IMG/VR virus record: IMGVR_UViG_3300030099_003974
Span: 1 to 38,202 of that record
Origin: a virus
Strand: one strand, 5' to 3'
Length of the DNA stretch: 38,202 nucleotides
This document shows positions 12,199 to 21,299 of the stretch, piece after piece; the stretch's first letter is position 1; the number at the start of each line of letters is the position of its first letter. The translations under genes were made by a program, and so were the position numbers. The notes under the pieces were generated by a model. That model was not told the origin of the DNA, ran no database searches, and was given only the letters and a program-made list of their open reading frames with translations.

Positions 12199-12325
12199 CG
12201 GCTACCCTTATATCATCGAGTTGCTCTTTCATAACATCGGCTTGGACAGCTTTCCGCATCATCATAAAGCCAAATAGTTTTGAAGCAAGTTTCGCAATGC
12301 CTCCTAATGCAGAAAGCCAACCCAT
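12119..12325 (-). CDS. Possible i-spanin (Rz-like), 68 aa
   Basis: An N-terminal hydrophobic or amphipathic segment ([20 protein letters not shown]) is followed by a charged helix (AVQADVMKEQLDDIRVADEV) and a very basic tail (KRGKLRKYRKRK). Its 3' part overlaps the lipoprotein gene out of frame, which is why it is proposed as the inner-membrane spanin partner. The membrane segment is weaker than in classical Rz proteins, so this could instead be another small membrane-associated lysis protein. Confidence 0.5.
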   Translation of the reverse strand: MGWLSALGGIAKLASKLFGFMMMRKAVQADVMKEQLDDIRVADEVKKKINATSALSKRGKLRKYRKRK

Positions 12326-12519
12326 TATTTATCGTCCTTATTTACATTTTTACCTATATTACCTGCACATAGGTTAAGTATTCTTAATATAAACGATATA
12401 ATTTTATCATCAGTCTTTGTTGGTGTAATTGCTGTAATAGCAGTGCAAGCAGTTACAACGCCTGTTACTGCCGCCACCCACGCTGGAGCTGAATCAAAAA
12501 AACCTAGAACAATATCCAT
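12325..12519 (-). CDS. Probable holin (64 aa)
   Basis: The small protein has a hydrophobic segment at residues about 13-32 ([20 protein letters not shown]), a TPTKTDDK turn, a second hydrophobic helix ([14 protein letters not shown]) and a charged end. Two membrane helices joined by a short polar turn fit a class II holin, which would form the hole that releases the lysozyme. It overlaps the next gene by one base. The family was recognised by layout, not by a catalytic motif. Confidence 0.65.
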   Translation of the reverse strand: MDIVLGFFDSAPAWVAAVTGVVTACTAITAITPTKTDDKIISFILRILNLCAGNIGKNVNKDDK

Positions 12520-12545
12520 AATTGTATCTCCCCATTTATTATTGT

Positions 12546-12743
12546 TTAAATCATAGCAGTAAACAAAATTCCTGCAAGGAATAATATTGTACTGCCACTT
12601 GATATATATAAAATCATTTCTAATCTATTAATACGAGAAATTACTTCAGAACGATGTTTTTCGCAATAATATTCATGTTGATTAAATTTTATTTTTAAAT
12701 CATCTATCTCTGCTAATGTTATACTAGCTGTATGTTTTGCCAT
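12546..12743 (-). CDS. XhlA-like small membrane protein (65 aa)
   Basis: A soluble coiled-coil N-terminal part ([20 protein letters not shown], then [12 protein letters not shown]) is followed by one C-terminal membrane segment ([20 protein letters not shown]). This is the layout of haemolysin XhlA-like proteins, which help holins in some phages. It lies just upstream of the proposed holin in the same leftward block. Confidence 0.6.
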   Translation of the reverse strand: MAKHTASITLAEIDDLKIKFNQHEYYCEKHRSEVISRINRLEMILYISSGSTILFLAGILFTAMI

Positions 12744-12751
12744 AATACCCC

Positions 12752-13399
12752 CTATTGTCCAGCTAAAGGATTGTTTAATGCTTTTTGTAGCATATCTCTT
12801 AATCTTTCTTCAAGTTCTTTTAATTTAACATCAATAGCTTCATTACGTCTTTGTGCGTCTGATTCTATAGCTGTTCTTTTGCCATCAAACCTATCTTCTG
12901 CATGTTGTATTAAAGTTCTTACATCATTTTCTGCTGTTCTTTGACTTGCTCTTATTTCTTGTTCGGTAGTTCTTGATCTTTTATCAACTGAACTTATATT
13001 ATCCATAACTTCATTAATATCTTTACGCAGTTCATTCCGTATATCTCTAGCATCACCTTGTGCAGATGTTACTAATTCCATAGCAGTAGATATTTCCGAT
13101 TGTAAAATTTGTTCCATATTGGCAATTTTAGTTTCTAATGTATTATCCATGCCAGATATTTTGTCATTTAATACTGTTTCTAAATTAGTTATCTTTTCTT
13201 CAAATACATTTAAACGACTTTCATAGCCAGATAAATCTGGTGGCTCATAAGATTTTATAACTTCTTTCATATCCATGTAATCTTTATACACTTCAAATGC
13301 ACCATAAGCACCACCTACTAATGTTGATAATGCTATTAATATACCTACTAATTTCCCACCTCTAAATTTAATACCAGCAAATTCTAATTCATTACTCAT
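12752..13399 (-). CDS. Membrane-anchored long coiled-coil protein (215 aa)
   Basis: One N-terminal membrane segment (about residues 17-36, LVGILIALSTLVGGAYGAFE) is followed by about 170 residues of near-continuous coiled coil with regular heptads and many Asn/Asp/Arg (VFEEKITNLETVLNDKISGM and similar). It presumably projects from the inner membrane into the periplasm. The length recalls spanin-type envelope-bridging proteins, but it is much longer than usual. Its start overlaps the methyltransferase stop by four bases. Confidence 0.65.
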   Translation of the reverse strand: MSNELEFAGIKFRGGKLVGILIALSTLVGGAYGAFEVYKDYMDMKEVIKSYEPPDLSGYESRLNVFEEKITNLETVLNDKISGMDNTLETKIANMEQILQSEISTAMELVTSAQGDARDIRNELRKDINEVMDNISSVDKRSRTTEQEIRASQRTAENDVRTLIQHAEDRFDGKRTAIESDAQRRNEAIDVKLKELEERLRDMLQKALNNPLAGQ

Positions 13400-13938
13400 A
13401 TTTCATTCCCCCAACAATCCCAACCGTCTGTTTTTTGTCTAGCAAAAAGTTCTATGCGTGGTAAATCACCGCATAAATCTACAATTCTATTTCTTACACA
13501 ATCTGGTTTTTTTGAATGACTTTCTATAGGGGTGTCTACTACAGAACGAATAGACGCATTAATTCTTTTAGGCTTACCTTTAGTCGCAAGTAAACACAAT
13601 TCTGAATTAGCCCTTGTCCAATTACCCATACCCATAAACCAAGTATCCGTTTTTTTATTTTTTTTTACCCAATTAAAAGCACAAGTTTTATATTCAAAAC
13701 CCCATTCTTCCATTAGCTTAAAACATTCGTTTAGTTTAGGCATAGTAACCCATAAAAATAATATACATTCTTTATTAGCAATATCTTTTACTGGTAAAGA
13801 GTTTAACCATTCATTTGATTGTGTTGGGTATTTACAGATAGCACCCCTATTACCAGCCAATGCTTTATCTCTATATGACCACGGAGGGTCTGCATAGATA
13901 ATGTTATATTTTTTGTTTGGTAAAGGTATCTCACTCAT
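13396..13938 (-). CDS. MT-A70-family DNA adenine methyltransferase
   Basis: The 180-aa enzyme should transfer a methyl group from S-adenosylmethionine to N6 of adenine. It carries the MT-A70 signature NIIYADPPWSYRD (DPPW near residues 16-19), the CILFLWVTMPKL strand, and the closing PRIELFARQKTDGWDCWG block. Length and order match phage and bacterial MT-A70 proteins. The ATG at 13938 follows TGGAG; a TTG at 13950 was rejected. With no restriction partner visible, protection against host restriction or marking of phage DNA is likely. Confidence 0.9.
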   Translation of the reverse strand: MSEIPLPNKKYNIIYADPPWSYRDKALAGNRGAICKYPTQSNEWLNSLPVKDIANKECILFLWVTMPKLNECFKLMEEWGFEYKTCAFNWVKKNKKTDTWFMGMGNWTRANSELCLLATKGKPKRINASIRSVVDTPIESHSKKPDCVRNRIVDLCGDLPRIELFARQKTDGWDCWGNEI

Positions 13939-15673
13939 ATTGTGCTCCAATCATTTGCTCAAACACTAAACTATCTCTGACTCCATAGTATGCACCTAAT
14001 TGGTCTTGTAATATAGTATTTGCATATATTTCTTTTGATTCATACCACGTTGGTTGCACTTGTGTTGGCACTTGTTGGTATGTTGTAATGTCAGCACCTA
14101 AAGCATTAACCAATGCTAATGTTGTTAATTGTGCTACTGCATCATATTGACTATCAAAACTTTGCATAATCTCTTTAGCTTTTTCTTGTTTAGCTTCTTG
14201 TTTTTTAGTGGGTTTATCTTCTGCTTTAGCTTCTTTTACTTCTTCCTCTTGTTTAGGTTCTTCTTTTACTTCCTCTTTTATTTCTTCTGGTTCTTCTTTA
14301 GGCTCATTCTCAGCTACTTCTTTTTCTTGAGGTTCTGGCTCTGGTTGTTCCTCTACTACTTCCTTTGGTTCTTCTTTAGTTTCTTCTACTGGCTCGTCAT
14401 TAGACGCTGTTTCTGTGGTAGGGTTACTATCCTCAACCTCCTCTACTGGCTCTGTAGGAGCTTCTGAGGGCGTTTCTATATCCTCATTTACTGGTTCTTC
14501 AGGTGTATTTGCCACTATTTCTGGTTCTGGCTGTGATTCTACCTCTATTGGCTCTGGTTCTTGTTGAGCTATTTCTGGCATTTCTATTGGGTCATTATTT
14601 GTTTCTGTTGCCATAGGTTCTATGGGTTCAGATATTTCTGGTAAATTCATAACTTCTGCTATTTCTTCTGTAACTGCTTCCATAGTTATAACTGGTTCAA
14701 AAGAAACAGTAGTATCTTCAAATGTTGTCTCTATAGGCATAGTTTCTTCAATAGGTACTATCTCTACCATTGGTTCACCTAAATTCATTGTCATATCTGG
14801 TAAATCTGGCATTTCAATAACTTCTACTAAATCTTGCACTTCTTCTACTGGTGTTGAGGTATCTTCTAAAGTATCTATAGGATTATATGTATTCATAATA
14901 TCTAAAGTTGTTGTTGTATCTTGTTCTTGTTGTGCTATTTGCATCCAAGTTTCTACTGTTGTTGTGATATGATTATAAACAACATTATATTGAAACTCGT
15001 CCCAGAAATATTCTCCATAACCGCCAATTTCTATATAAACTTTATCTAACTCATTAGCAAAATCATGACTACCAGTAACTGTATTTACCCAATTCGTATT
15101 ATTATTATAGTTATAAGGATTTTGTGTAAAAGTTGTTTTATCTATCGTTACCAATCCTGTTTCCCATTGTAATACATTATCATTATATCCTTTAGTTTGA
15201 ACATAAGCAGTTTGTCCAGAATTTTGATACATGCTATTTGGAAAAGCAAAAAGAAATTCATAATTAACTTCTCCGCCTTCTTCAATACCAAAAGAATTAA
15301 GATCAACATATTGTCGCCAAGTTGTTAAACTGTTTGTTCTAGCATGACCACAAGCTGAAGTACGACCATCTGTACCAGTTGCAGGAAAACCACTTAATGC
15401 ATCAGTACATGATGTATGTGAATAAACAGATCCAGCCCCACCCCAATCTATATCAGCATCACCCTCGTATCTACTCTGTACGACACCTGTATCGCCATCT
15501 AATACATCACCAGTATCTTTATGTTCAATCGTTACAGTTGTTTCTGTAATTTCTTCTACATCGCCTTGTTGTTCTATTTCTGTAGTTGTTGTTGAACCTT
15601 CATCTAATAATTGTGCATTAGAGTAGTAACAATAAGAAAAGTACACTAAAAATGCCAAAAGCAGTCGTGTCAT
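13931..15673 (-). CDS. Exported acidic Pro/Glu-rich protein (580 aa)
   Basis: A signal peptide is clear (MTRLLLAFLVYFSYCYYSNA, cut before Q). Residues about 60-240 form a beta-rich domain containing Gly/Asn/Trp-rich stretches. Residues about 255-500 are a long low-complexity region of Pro, Glu and Thr. The last 70 residues form a compact domain ending FEQMIGAQYE. The extended acidic region resembles a periplasm-spanning or surface-projecting linker. It overlaps the next exported gene by 56 bases. A role in host envelope change or as a secreted structural protein is possible; no known family was identified. Confidence 0.75.
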   Translation of the reverse strand: MTRLLLAFLVYFSYCYYSNAQLLDEGSTTTTEIEQQGDVEEITETTVTIEHKDTGDVLDGDTGVVQSRYEGDADIDWGGAGSVYSHTSCTDALSGFPATGTDGRTSACGHARTNSLTTWRQYVDLNSFGIEEGGEVNYEFLFAFPNSMYQNSGQTAYVQTKGYNDNVLQWETGLVTIDKTTFTQNPYNYNNNTNWVNTVTGSHDFANELDKVYIEIGGYGEYFWDEFQYNVVYNHITTTVETWMQIAQQEQDTTTTLDIMNTYNPIDTLEDTSTPVEEVQDLVEVIEMPDLPDMTMNLGEPMVEIVPIEETMPIETTFEDTTVSFEPVITMEAVTEEIAEVMNLPEISEPIEPMATETNNDPIEMPEIAQQEPEPIEVESQPEPEIVANTPEEPVNEDIETPSEAPTEPVEEVEDSNPTTETASNDEPVEETKEEPKEVVEEQPEPEPQEKEVAENEPKEEPEEIKEEVKEEPKQEEEVKEAKAEDKPTKKQEAKQEKAKEIMQSFDSQYDAVAQLTTLALVNALGADITTYQQVPTQVQPTWYESKEIYANTILQDQLGAYYGVRDSLVFEQMIGAQYE

Positions 15674-16157
15674 CGCTTAAAAACTCCTCCTCTTTTACAT
15701 CATTTACTTTTAACCATTCATCATAATCTGGTCTTTTTTCTGGATTATTGGCCCATTCTTGAGCCGCTTCTAATCCTATTTTTCCCATATATGGACAAGG
15801 TGTACCTGCCATTTCCATCGCCTGAAAAATTCTAGCGTCTTGACATAACATGGCAACTGCACCTACTTTCATACCCATACGAAATAATGCTCGACTTAAT
15901 TTTAATCGTTCACAGTTTAAATCTCTTATGGCAGTGCCACCTGCTAAACCCAATATTTGAGTTTGTATGGCGGCACTTGCCGCAAAACTACAGACATCTT
16001 GATTATTAATAACTACTGAAGGGGCACTTGCAGTAGAAGGTGTTCGATCAACTGTTGTAGTTCCGCTAACTGTACTGCTTGTGGAGCTAACAGTATTTGT
16101 TTGAGCCATAGATTGCCAAGTAAAAAACAAACAAAATATGACTAAAATCCATTTCAT
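15618..16157 (-). CDS. Exported protein with C-terminal membrane anchor (179 aa)
   Basis: The protein begins with a signal peptide (MKWILVIFCLFFTWQSMAQ) and ends in a hydrophobic segment (AFGIFSVLFLLLLL). A Ser/Thr-rich linker leads to a cysteine-containing domain with SFAASAAIQTQILGLAGG, NCERLKLSRALFRMGMKVGA and CQDARIFQAMEMAGTPCPY. From memory, similar cysteine-bearing blocks occur in other marine phage proteins of unknown role, including T4-like ones. It overlaps the acidic exported protein gene by 56 bases, so the two probably act together. Confidence 0.75.
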   Translation of the reverse strand: MKWILVIFCLFFTWQSMAQTNTVSSTSSTVSGTTTVDRTPSTASAPSVVINNQDVCSFAASAAIQTQILGLAGGTAIRDLNCERLKLSRALFRMGMKVGAVAMLCQDARIFQAMEMAGTPCPYMGKIGLEAAQEWANNPEKRPDYDEWLKVNDVKEEEFLSDDTTAFGIFSVLFLLLLL

Positions 16158-16159
16158 AA

Positions 16160-16807
16160 TTACCTACGATATTGCTTTACGTCTTTATCGTCTGTCCAAC
16201 GATTTACTCTCGCCACAACATCTACTGTGCCATCTTCTTTATATGTATCAGTATGCAAAGCAATAAAAGCATCTAAATCACTAGCACCATCAATAGCATC
16301 ACATATTGCTTTATGATCAGTACGAATTGCCGCCATATAGGTAACCACATCTGAAGGGATTGCCGTATCAGCAGTAACTTTACGTTGTATTAACCAGTCA
16401 AAATCTTTAAGAAATCCATTAGCTTGTGTAGTTGCTTTTTCTTTTGCTACAGTTTTTAATCCATAATTTATTACTTGATTGCCGTTTGCATCTTTTATTT
16501 TGTTACCATCTTCATCTACTGCATCTTCATCAGCTAATTTTCTATCGGCTGCTTTTTCTCCAATAGTTCTTACAACACTATTTTTATCACCTGCTATAGC
16601 AAATGCTTCATCTTTTTCTATGTAATAAGCACTATTAAGAGATGTACCACTTGTTGTTACTGGTACTATACCTACAGCTTTTAACTCGGCTGTTGTCCAT
16701 GCTTGAAAAATTTGGCGAGGATGTTTTACTCCGTTAATCGTCAAAGACTTGGGAGATGACAAAATTTCCTCTATGGTATCTCTTGCATCATTTAGTTTAG
16801 CCCACAT
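16160..16807 (-). CDS. Possible tail-fibre assembly or fibre-associated protein (215 aa)
   Basis: It lies directly below the large fibre gene with an AAAGGAG ribosome site. The C-terminal half (FLKDFDWLIQRKVTADTAIP, then VVTYMAAIRTDHKAICDAID) follows the DW-x-RK-x(n)-IP pattern common in tail-fibre assembly chaperones. The N-terminal part includes TINGVKHPRQIFQAW and is of unclear fold. The call rests on this pattern and on position. Confidence 0.55.
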   Translation of the reverse strand: MWAKLNDARDTIEEILSSPKSLTINGVKHPRQIFQAWTTAELKAVGIVPVTTSGTSLNSAYYIEKDEAFAIAGDKNSVVRTIGEKAADRKLADEDAVDEDGNKIKDANGNQVINYGLKTVAKEKATTQANGFLKDFDWLIQRKVTADTAIPSDVVTYMAAIRTDHKAICDAIDGASDLDAFIALHTDTYKEDGTVDVVARVNRWTDDKDVKQYRR

Positions 16808-16819
16808 TGTTTTTCTCCT

Positions 16820-19432
16820 TTACTTTGCTGTAGAGTATTTTGCTGGGTTATGTGCTATGGCTAAATACACATAACCATCTGAATCAGAACCATTGACGTT
16901 ACTGTTTGTAGTTCTGAATTTAAAACCATTACTTAAAAAATCCACACTTCTATTAGAATTATCTGTTTCAGCAGCTGAACTGTGTGTAGCTAAAGTTCTT
17001 GTAGCTGGATTATATGTACTTCTAGCATTATCATAGATTTGTGGATCATCTCCAGAATTTACAGCACGCAAAAATAACCAAGCAACATCAAATCCAGTAT
17101 GAACGTAAGAACCGTTTTCATCAGCATTTCCCACATATGATCCTGCTTTAATCCAATCACAATTTGCAAAACAATAAGCTACATAATTTTCACTTTTTCC
17201 TGATTCACTTGCATCACCTATAGAAAAAACTGTGTTTGTAGGGTGTGAACCTCCCCAAACACCAGATGCACCTGTATCTTCTGCGGAATTACTATTTAAT
17301 TTGAACATATTTAAACCCCTATCTTTATGATAAACTCCCCAATCACGACTACTTCTTGATCGTACTATTATCATATATGGAGCAGTATTTAATCCATGTC
17401 CTACAGTTCTTGTTGCTGATTCACCTGTATATGTTACAATAGAAAAACAACCAGAAGGATCAACTTGTACTGTAGAAGTTATAGAGCCATTACTATTACT
17501 AGAGGTTGTTCCACCATTTGCTCTCCAAGCAAAATTTACATGTAAACCACCATCATTAGTATCATTAGTATATAAATTACTACTTGCACCTAAAGTAAAA
17601 CCATCAGTACCTACAGCAGATATATCTTGTCCACTTGTTTGATCTGTTTCTGCTCCATTTGTATTAGCAAATAATCTTTTACCGCCAGTAGATGATATGC
17701 CTCTTGATGTATCATATAGTCTATGAGAAAAAGCACTACCTCTACTTTTAAACCATAACCAATCTGGTTGAAATCCTAATCCTGTAATAGCACGACTAGT
17801 AGTACCATCACCTGTCCATATAGTAGCACCAAACAATTTTTGTGGATAATTGTCATCAGTTTCAGATGGATTTATTGCATTAGCTAATGGTAAATTGCCA
17901 GCACATAATGCTAAAAATCCTGCTGGTACGTCATATTTGAAATTGCCATAACCTGTGTCATCTGCATTTCCACCTGCGGTCAAATTTCCACAAAAAGTAC
18001 CCTCACTACCTGTGTTCATTACTATTTCTGTATCAGGATTAGCCCAAGCAAGAGTAAAAGGAAATTTATGATCTGGATAATCTGAAGCAGTCCATGTTAC
18101 ACCAGCATTTGCACCAGTAGCAGGATTTCCTGTTCCAGAACCTACATCTCCCCACACACCATTGATACCCCACCAACCTTTACCTGCATCCATATCTATA
18201 GCACACATTATAACATCACCAGTAGCAGGCGCACCTTGATTAGTAAATGAAGAATGATTTGGATTTGTAGGATTTGTATCTGTGCTTCCAAATGGAGTAA
18301 GATAAACAGTAGAGCCAGTAAAATATCCCATGTGGCAGAAATTAGCTACATTAGTACCATTACTACCATCAAAAGCTCCTAACTGACTTCCATAATGCCA
18401 ACCTACAGCAAATGAAGGATAACCATCATCTACAATATACCATTCTATATACCATTTACCAGTTTTAACACCCATAGTTCCTATAGTTTGATGATACTTA
18501 TCATTAGTTTCTGATTCTGCAAGAAGATTACCTTCTCTTAAAGTCATTAATTTTTGTGCGCCACCTTGTGGAACTAAAGGATTATAAGTACAATAATTAC
18601 CACCATTAGAATCATCGTTAAAGGTAGGAGTATCAGTTAATTGGTCATGTGATGCAAAATTTGCTACAGTAAAATCATTATCGTTACCTGAAAAATCTTC
18701 GCCAAGATTACTACTATTTGTAAACTTTAACCAATATCCATTATTTCCAAATGTTAAAGATGAAGGATCTTTAGGAATCCACACACCATTTTTATATTCA
18801 CCTAGCTCAGAATAATAAGATTGTCCATCAAAAAACATACAATCAGCTAGTGATAAATCAGCACCTTCAGTACCATGACCTTTTCCAGATAATCCACCCC
18901 ATGCTTGTACTAATCCATCTGCATTTAAATAAGAAAATGATTCATCTTGTGCAGTATTAGTAATCATAGCTTGATTTCGCCAATCTGGTGAAGGTGAAGT
19001 TCCAAGTTGTCTACCATTTACATAAACACGAATTCTGTCAAATTGTGTTGATTGGCTAGTGTCTATACGAAGAATTACATGATACCAACTTGCAGGATCA
19101 CGATATTTTTCTTCACTTAAAAGATAACCAACACCTTGATTTCCTCCAGTATTTTCCATAGTTAATGTAGCATTATAAGCAATGTAAAAATAATTACCCC
19201 CACCAGTACCAGTTGTAAAAACATTATTTGCTCCTGCATCTGTAGAATCTGGCGTATGTCTTTTAACCCAAAAACTCATAGTCATCTTTGTTGTGCTTGT
19301 AGGTGTTCCTGCTGTAAATTTTAAAGTTGAATTTCCAGAAGCACTACCTCGTATAGAGTTTGCTATTTGGTAATCATAGAAACCAGTATCAGCTGGAGCA
19401 GATATAGCATTGCTATTTTGTAATAAACTCAT
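16820..19432 (-). CDS. Large tail fibre / receptor-binding candidate with LamG-like domain (870 aa)
   Basis: Residues about 45-225 form a concanavalin/LamG-like lectin domain (MSFWVKRHTP, SWYHVILRIDTSQS, RIRVYVNGRQLG). A SPRY-like part follows (about 290-480: GKWYIEWYIVDDGYPSFAVG), then three repeats near residues 540-860 with the pattern GFQPDWLWFKSR and DGFTLGAS, also seen as APYMIIVRSRSSRDW and FDVAWLFLRAV. This modular glycan-binding build is typical of marine phage fibres. The start overlaps the upstream fibre gene as TAATG, so it probably attaches to that T7-like fibre and sets host range. Confidence 0.8.
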   Translation of the reverse strand: MSLLQNSNAISAPADTGFYDYQIANSIRGSASGNSTLKFTAGTPTSTTKMTMSFWVKRHTPDSTDAGANNVFTTGTGGGNYFYIAYNATLTMENTGGNQGVGYLLSEEKYRDPASWYHVILRIDTSQSTQFDRIRVYVNGRQLGTSPSPDWRNQAMITNTAQDESFSYLNADGLVQAWGGLSGKGHGTEGADLSLADCMFFDGQSYYSELGEYKNGVWIPKDPSSLTFGNNGYWLKFTNSSNLGEDFSGNDNDFTVANFASHDQLTDTPTFNDDSNGGNYCTYNPLVPQGGAQKLMTLREGNLLAESETNDKYHQTIGTMGVKTGKWYIEWYIVDDGYPSFAVGWHYGSQLGAFDGSNGTNVANFCHMGYFTGSTVYLTPFGSTDTNPTNPNHSSFTNQGAPATGDVIMCAIDMDAGKGWWGINGVWGDVGSGTGNPATGANAGVTWTASDYPDHKFPFTLAWANPDTEIVMNTGSEGTFCGNLTAGGNADDTGYGNFKYDVPAGFLALCAGNLPLANAINPSETDDNYPQKLFGATIWTGDGTTSRAITGLGFQPDWLWFKSRGSAFSHRLYDTSRGISSTGGKRLFANTNGAETDQTSGQDISAVGTDGFTLGASSNLYTNDTNDGGLHVNFAWRANGGTTSSNSNGSITSTVQVDPSGCFSIVTYTGESATRTVGHGLNTAPYMIIVRSRSSRDWGVYHKDRGLNMFKLNSNSAEDTGASGVWGGSHPTNTVFSIGDASESGKSENYVAYCFANCDWIKAGSYVGNADENGSYVHTGFDVAWLFLRAVNSGDDPQIYDNARSTYNPATRTLATHSSAAETDNSNRSVDFLSNGFKFRTTNSNVNGSDSDGYVYLAIAHNPAKYSTAK

Positions 19433-21243
19433 TATGCATATACCACACTATTTGTTAAATAAGCATTTGTTCCATCTGAAAGATAGCTAACAAGATACGT
19501 TCCAGCTGTACTTAAAGTTGCAGCAGTTGTTGCAGAACCTTTAGTGTTTGCATGTAAACTTACAGTATGACCACCACTATTAATTAATAATATGTACCCA
19601 GATTGACCATCTGCATGATTAGTAAATGTTAATGTAAAATTACCAGACGGAGTACATTTAAAATTATTAGTTGCGTTCATGTCAAACGAGCCGTCATTAT
19701 CTACTGTTAAAGCGTTACGTTGTGGCGCAGTATAGGCGTTTGTTTCATCTTTAGCTACAATGTCAGCATTATAAGCTTGAACATTTGTGCCTATTGCTAA
19801 ACCAAGAGTTGTTCTTTGTGCTGAAGCATCTGCATCATCTAACAATGCTCTACCTGCCGCAGTACAAGTTATTTCTTCTATAGTACCAGCACCACTTGAA
19901 CTACGACCTAGTATTTTGTCGGTAGCACTTACATTTACTATTTCTGCTAAAGCCACACCTTGGTCTTTAATTGTTACAGCGCCACTTGATACAGAGAAAT
20001 TATCAGAATGGAAACTTGCAATACCTTTATTACTTGTAGAAGCATCTTCACCAGATATAGTAACTTTATCAGTAGCACCTACAACAGTATCTATTCCTTC
20101 TCCACCTTCAATATCTAATGTGTTACCGTTTCCTATAGTTTGATTAGTTCCGCTATCAGCAGTAAGCGTAAAATCAGACATAGTTCCATCACCATCAGCT
20201 CCTGCTGGCCCTTGAATTCCTTGAATTCCTTGAATTCCTTGACTTCCAGTTGCACCTATAATATTTACTTGTTTTACCCAACGAGTGTTTGATGTTTGAT
20301 ATTTAGCAATATCACCTTTTGCCGCACTTGATAAAGAAGAACTTCCATCTGTATCATACCAAGTTAATCCTGAACCTACAGCCGCAGTAAATAAAAAGAA
20401 ATCGCCATCAGATGGAGAACCTGGAAAAGAATTTCCTGTAGACCATATAGCAGTACCAGGTATTCCAAAATTTAAACTTGCCGCCGCAGAACTGCCAGCA
20501 TTTGCAACAGTTGGAGTTGCACCAGGTGATAATTCAGTTACAGAATTAACAGCTATTGTTGCCGCATTACCAGTAGCACCTGTTGCTCCAGTAGCACCTG
20601 TAGGCACTCCAAATGCAAATGTCATTGCACCAGTTGTTGTATTATAAGATGCACTAGCAGTTGCACTACCACCAGCACTTACAGTTGAAACTGTTGCAGA
20701 AGCACTTGCTGGATATACAATAGCAGACAATGTATTACCAGAACTATCAAAAACTAAACCTTTATTTGCTCTAGTAGATGCATTAGGTAATAACATAGTA
20801 ACGTCTGTATCAGATTCAGCCAATCTAATTGATCTGTCGTATTTAGTATTATTTTCTTGTGCAATAGCAAATGCTTTATCTAAATCTGTATTTAAACTAC
20901 CTATATTAAATGAACCTGATGTTGGAAAATCAGTTGCTCTTTCTATTACAATATCTCTATATATTGTAACTGTTGATGATACTACTGACGCACCTAAAGT
21001 AACGCTACCACCAGTAAAACCTTCATCATCTGCGGCTGTTCCTGAAACTGTAAATTGTGTAGAATTAGGAGAACTTGCTACTCTAGAATATGTTGTATCT
21101 ACTCCACTACTGTTTGTTACAACTACTTTAATGTCATCTAAAGAGAAGAATGGAAAATCAATAGTAAAAGCACCTGCGGAGCCTCCACTATTAGTTGTAT
21201 ATCTTACTCTTGCATCATTATCTGCTATTGTTAAATTTGCCAT
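19432..21243 (-). CDS. Tail fibre with T7 gp17-like N-terminal anchor and collagen-like segments (603 aa)
   Basis: Residues 1-150 match the T7 tail-fibre N-terminal domain that docks on the tail: VRYTTNSGGSAGAFTIDFPF, SVTLGASVVSSTVTIYRDIV, and LNTDLDKAFAIAQEN. Collagen-like Gly-x-y runs follow near residues 215-225 (GATGATGATG) and 330-350 (GSQGIQGIQGIQGPAG). The C-terminal part is beta-rich with a compact ending domain. A regulatory motif copy lies 45 bases upstream, so this gene starts its own fibre transcription unit. Fibre trimerisation is inferred from the family. Confidence 0.9.
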   Translation of the reverse strand: MANLTIADNDARVRYTTNSGGSAGAFTIDFPFFSLDDIKVVVTNSSGVDTTYSRVASSPNSTQFTVSGTAADDEGFTGGSVTLGASVVSSTVTIYRDIVIERATDFPTSGSFNIGSLNTDLDKAFAIAQENNTKYDRSIRLAESDTDVTMLLPNASTRANKGLVFDSSGNTLSAIVYPASASATVSTVSAGGSATASASYNTTTGAMTFAFGVPTGATGATGATGNAATIAVNSVTELSPGATPTVANAGSSAAASLNFGIPGTAIWSTGNSFPGSPSDGDFFLFTAAVGSGLTWYDTDGSSSLSSAAKGDIAKYQTSNTRWVKQVNIIGATGSQGIQGIQGIQGPAGADGDGTMSDFTLTADSGTNQTIGNGNTLDIEGGEGIDTVVGATDKVTISGEDASTSNKGIASFHSDNFSVSSGAVTIKDQGVALAEIVNVSATDKILGRSSSGAGTIEEITCTAAGRALLDDADASAQRTTLGLAIGTNVQAYNADIVAKDETNAYTAPQRNALTVDNDGSFDMNATNNFKCTPSGNFTLTFTNHADGQSGYILLINSGGHTVSLHANTKGSATTAATLSTAGTYLVSYLSDGTNAYLTNSVVYA

Positions 21244-21285
21244 ATCATTTCCTTCATTAATATTTAAACTATGAGCTTAAGCGTA

Positions 21286-21299
21286 GGCAATTCACATCA
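21286..21299 (-). promoter_or_regulatory. Late-type regulatory motif, copy 3
   Basis: The minus strand reads TGATGTGAATTGCC, and the core starts directly after the TGA of the upstream gene (21297-21299). It is in the 53-base gap before the fibre gene at 21243 and points leftward. It shares the nine-base core TGTGAATTG with four other copies; the two bases after the core are CC here and AC in copies 1 and 2. Confidence 0.7.

Noticed and set aside
14129-14972. Two plus-strand open frames rich in Phe, Leu and Ser opposite the acidic exported protein
   Set aside because: They are the complement of the Glu/Pro/Thr-rich repeat of the leftward gene, have no ribosome site and would be odd low-complexity proteins.
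20189-20244. Short tandem DNA repeat in the fibre gene
   Set aside because: It encodes collagen-like Gly-Ile-Gln/Gly-Pro-Ala triplets and is explained by the protein.
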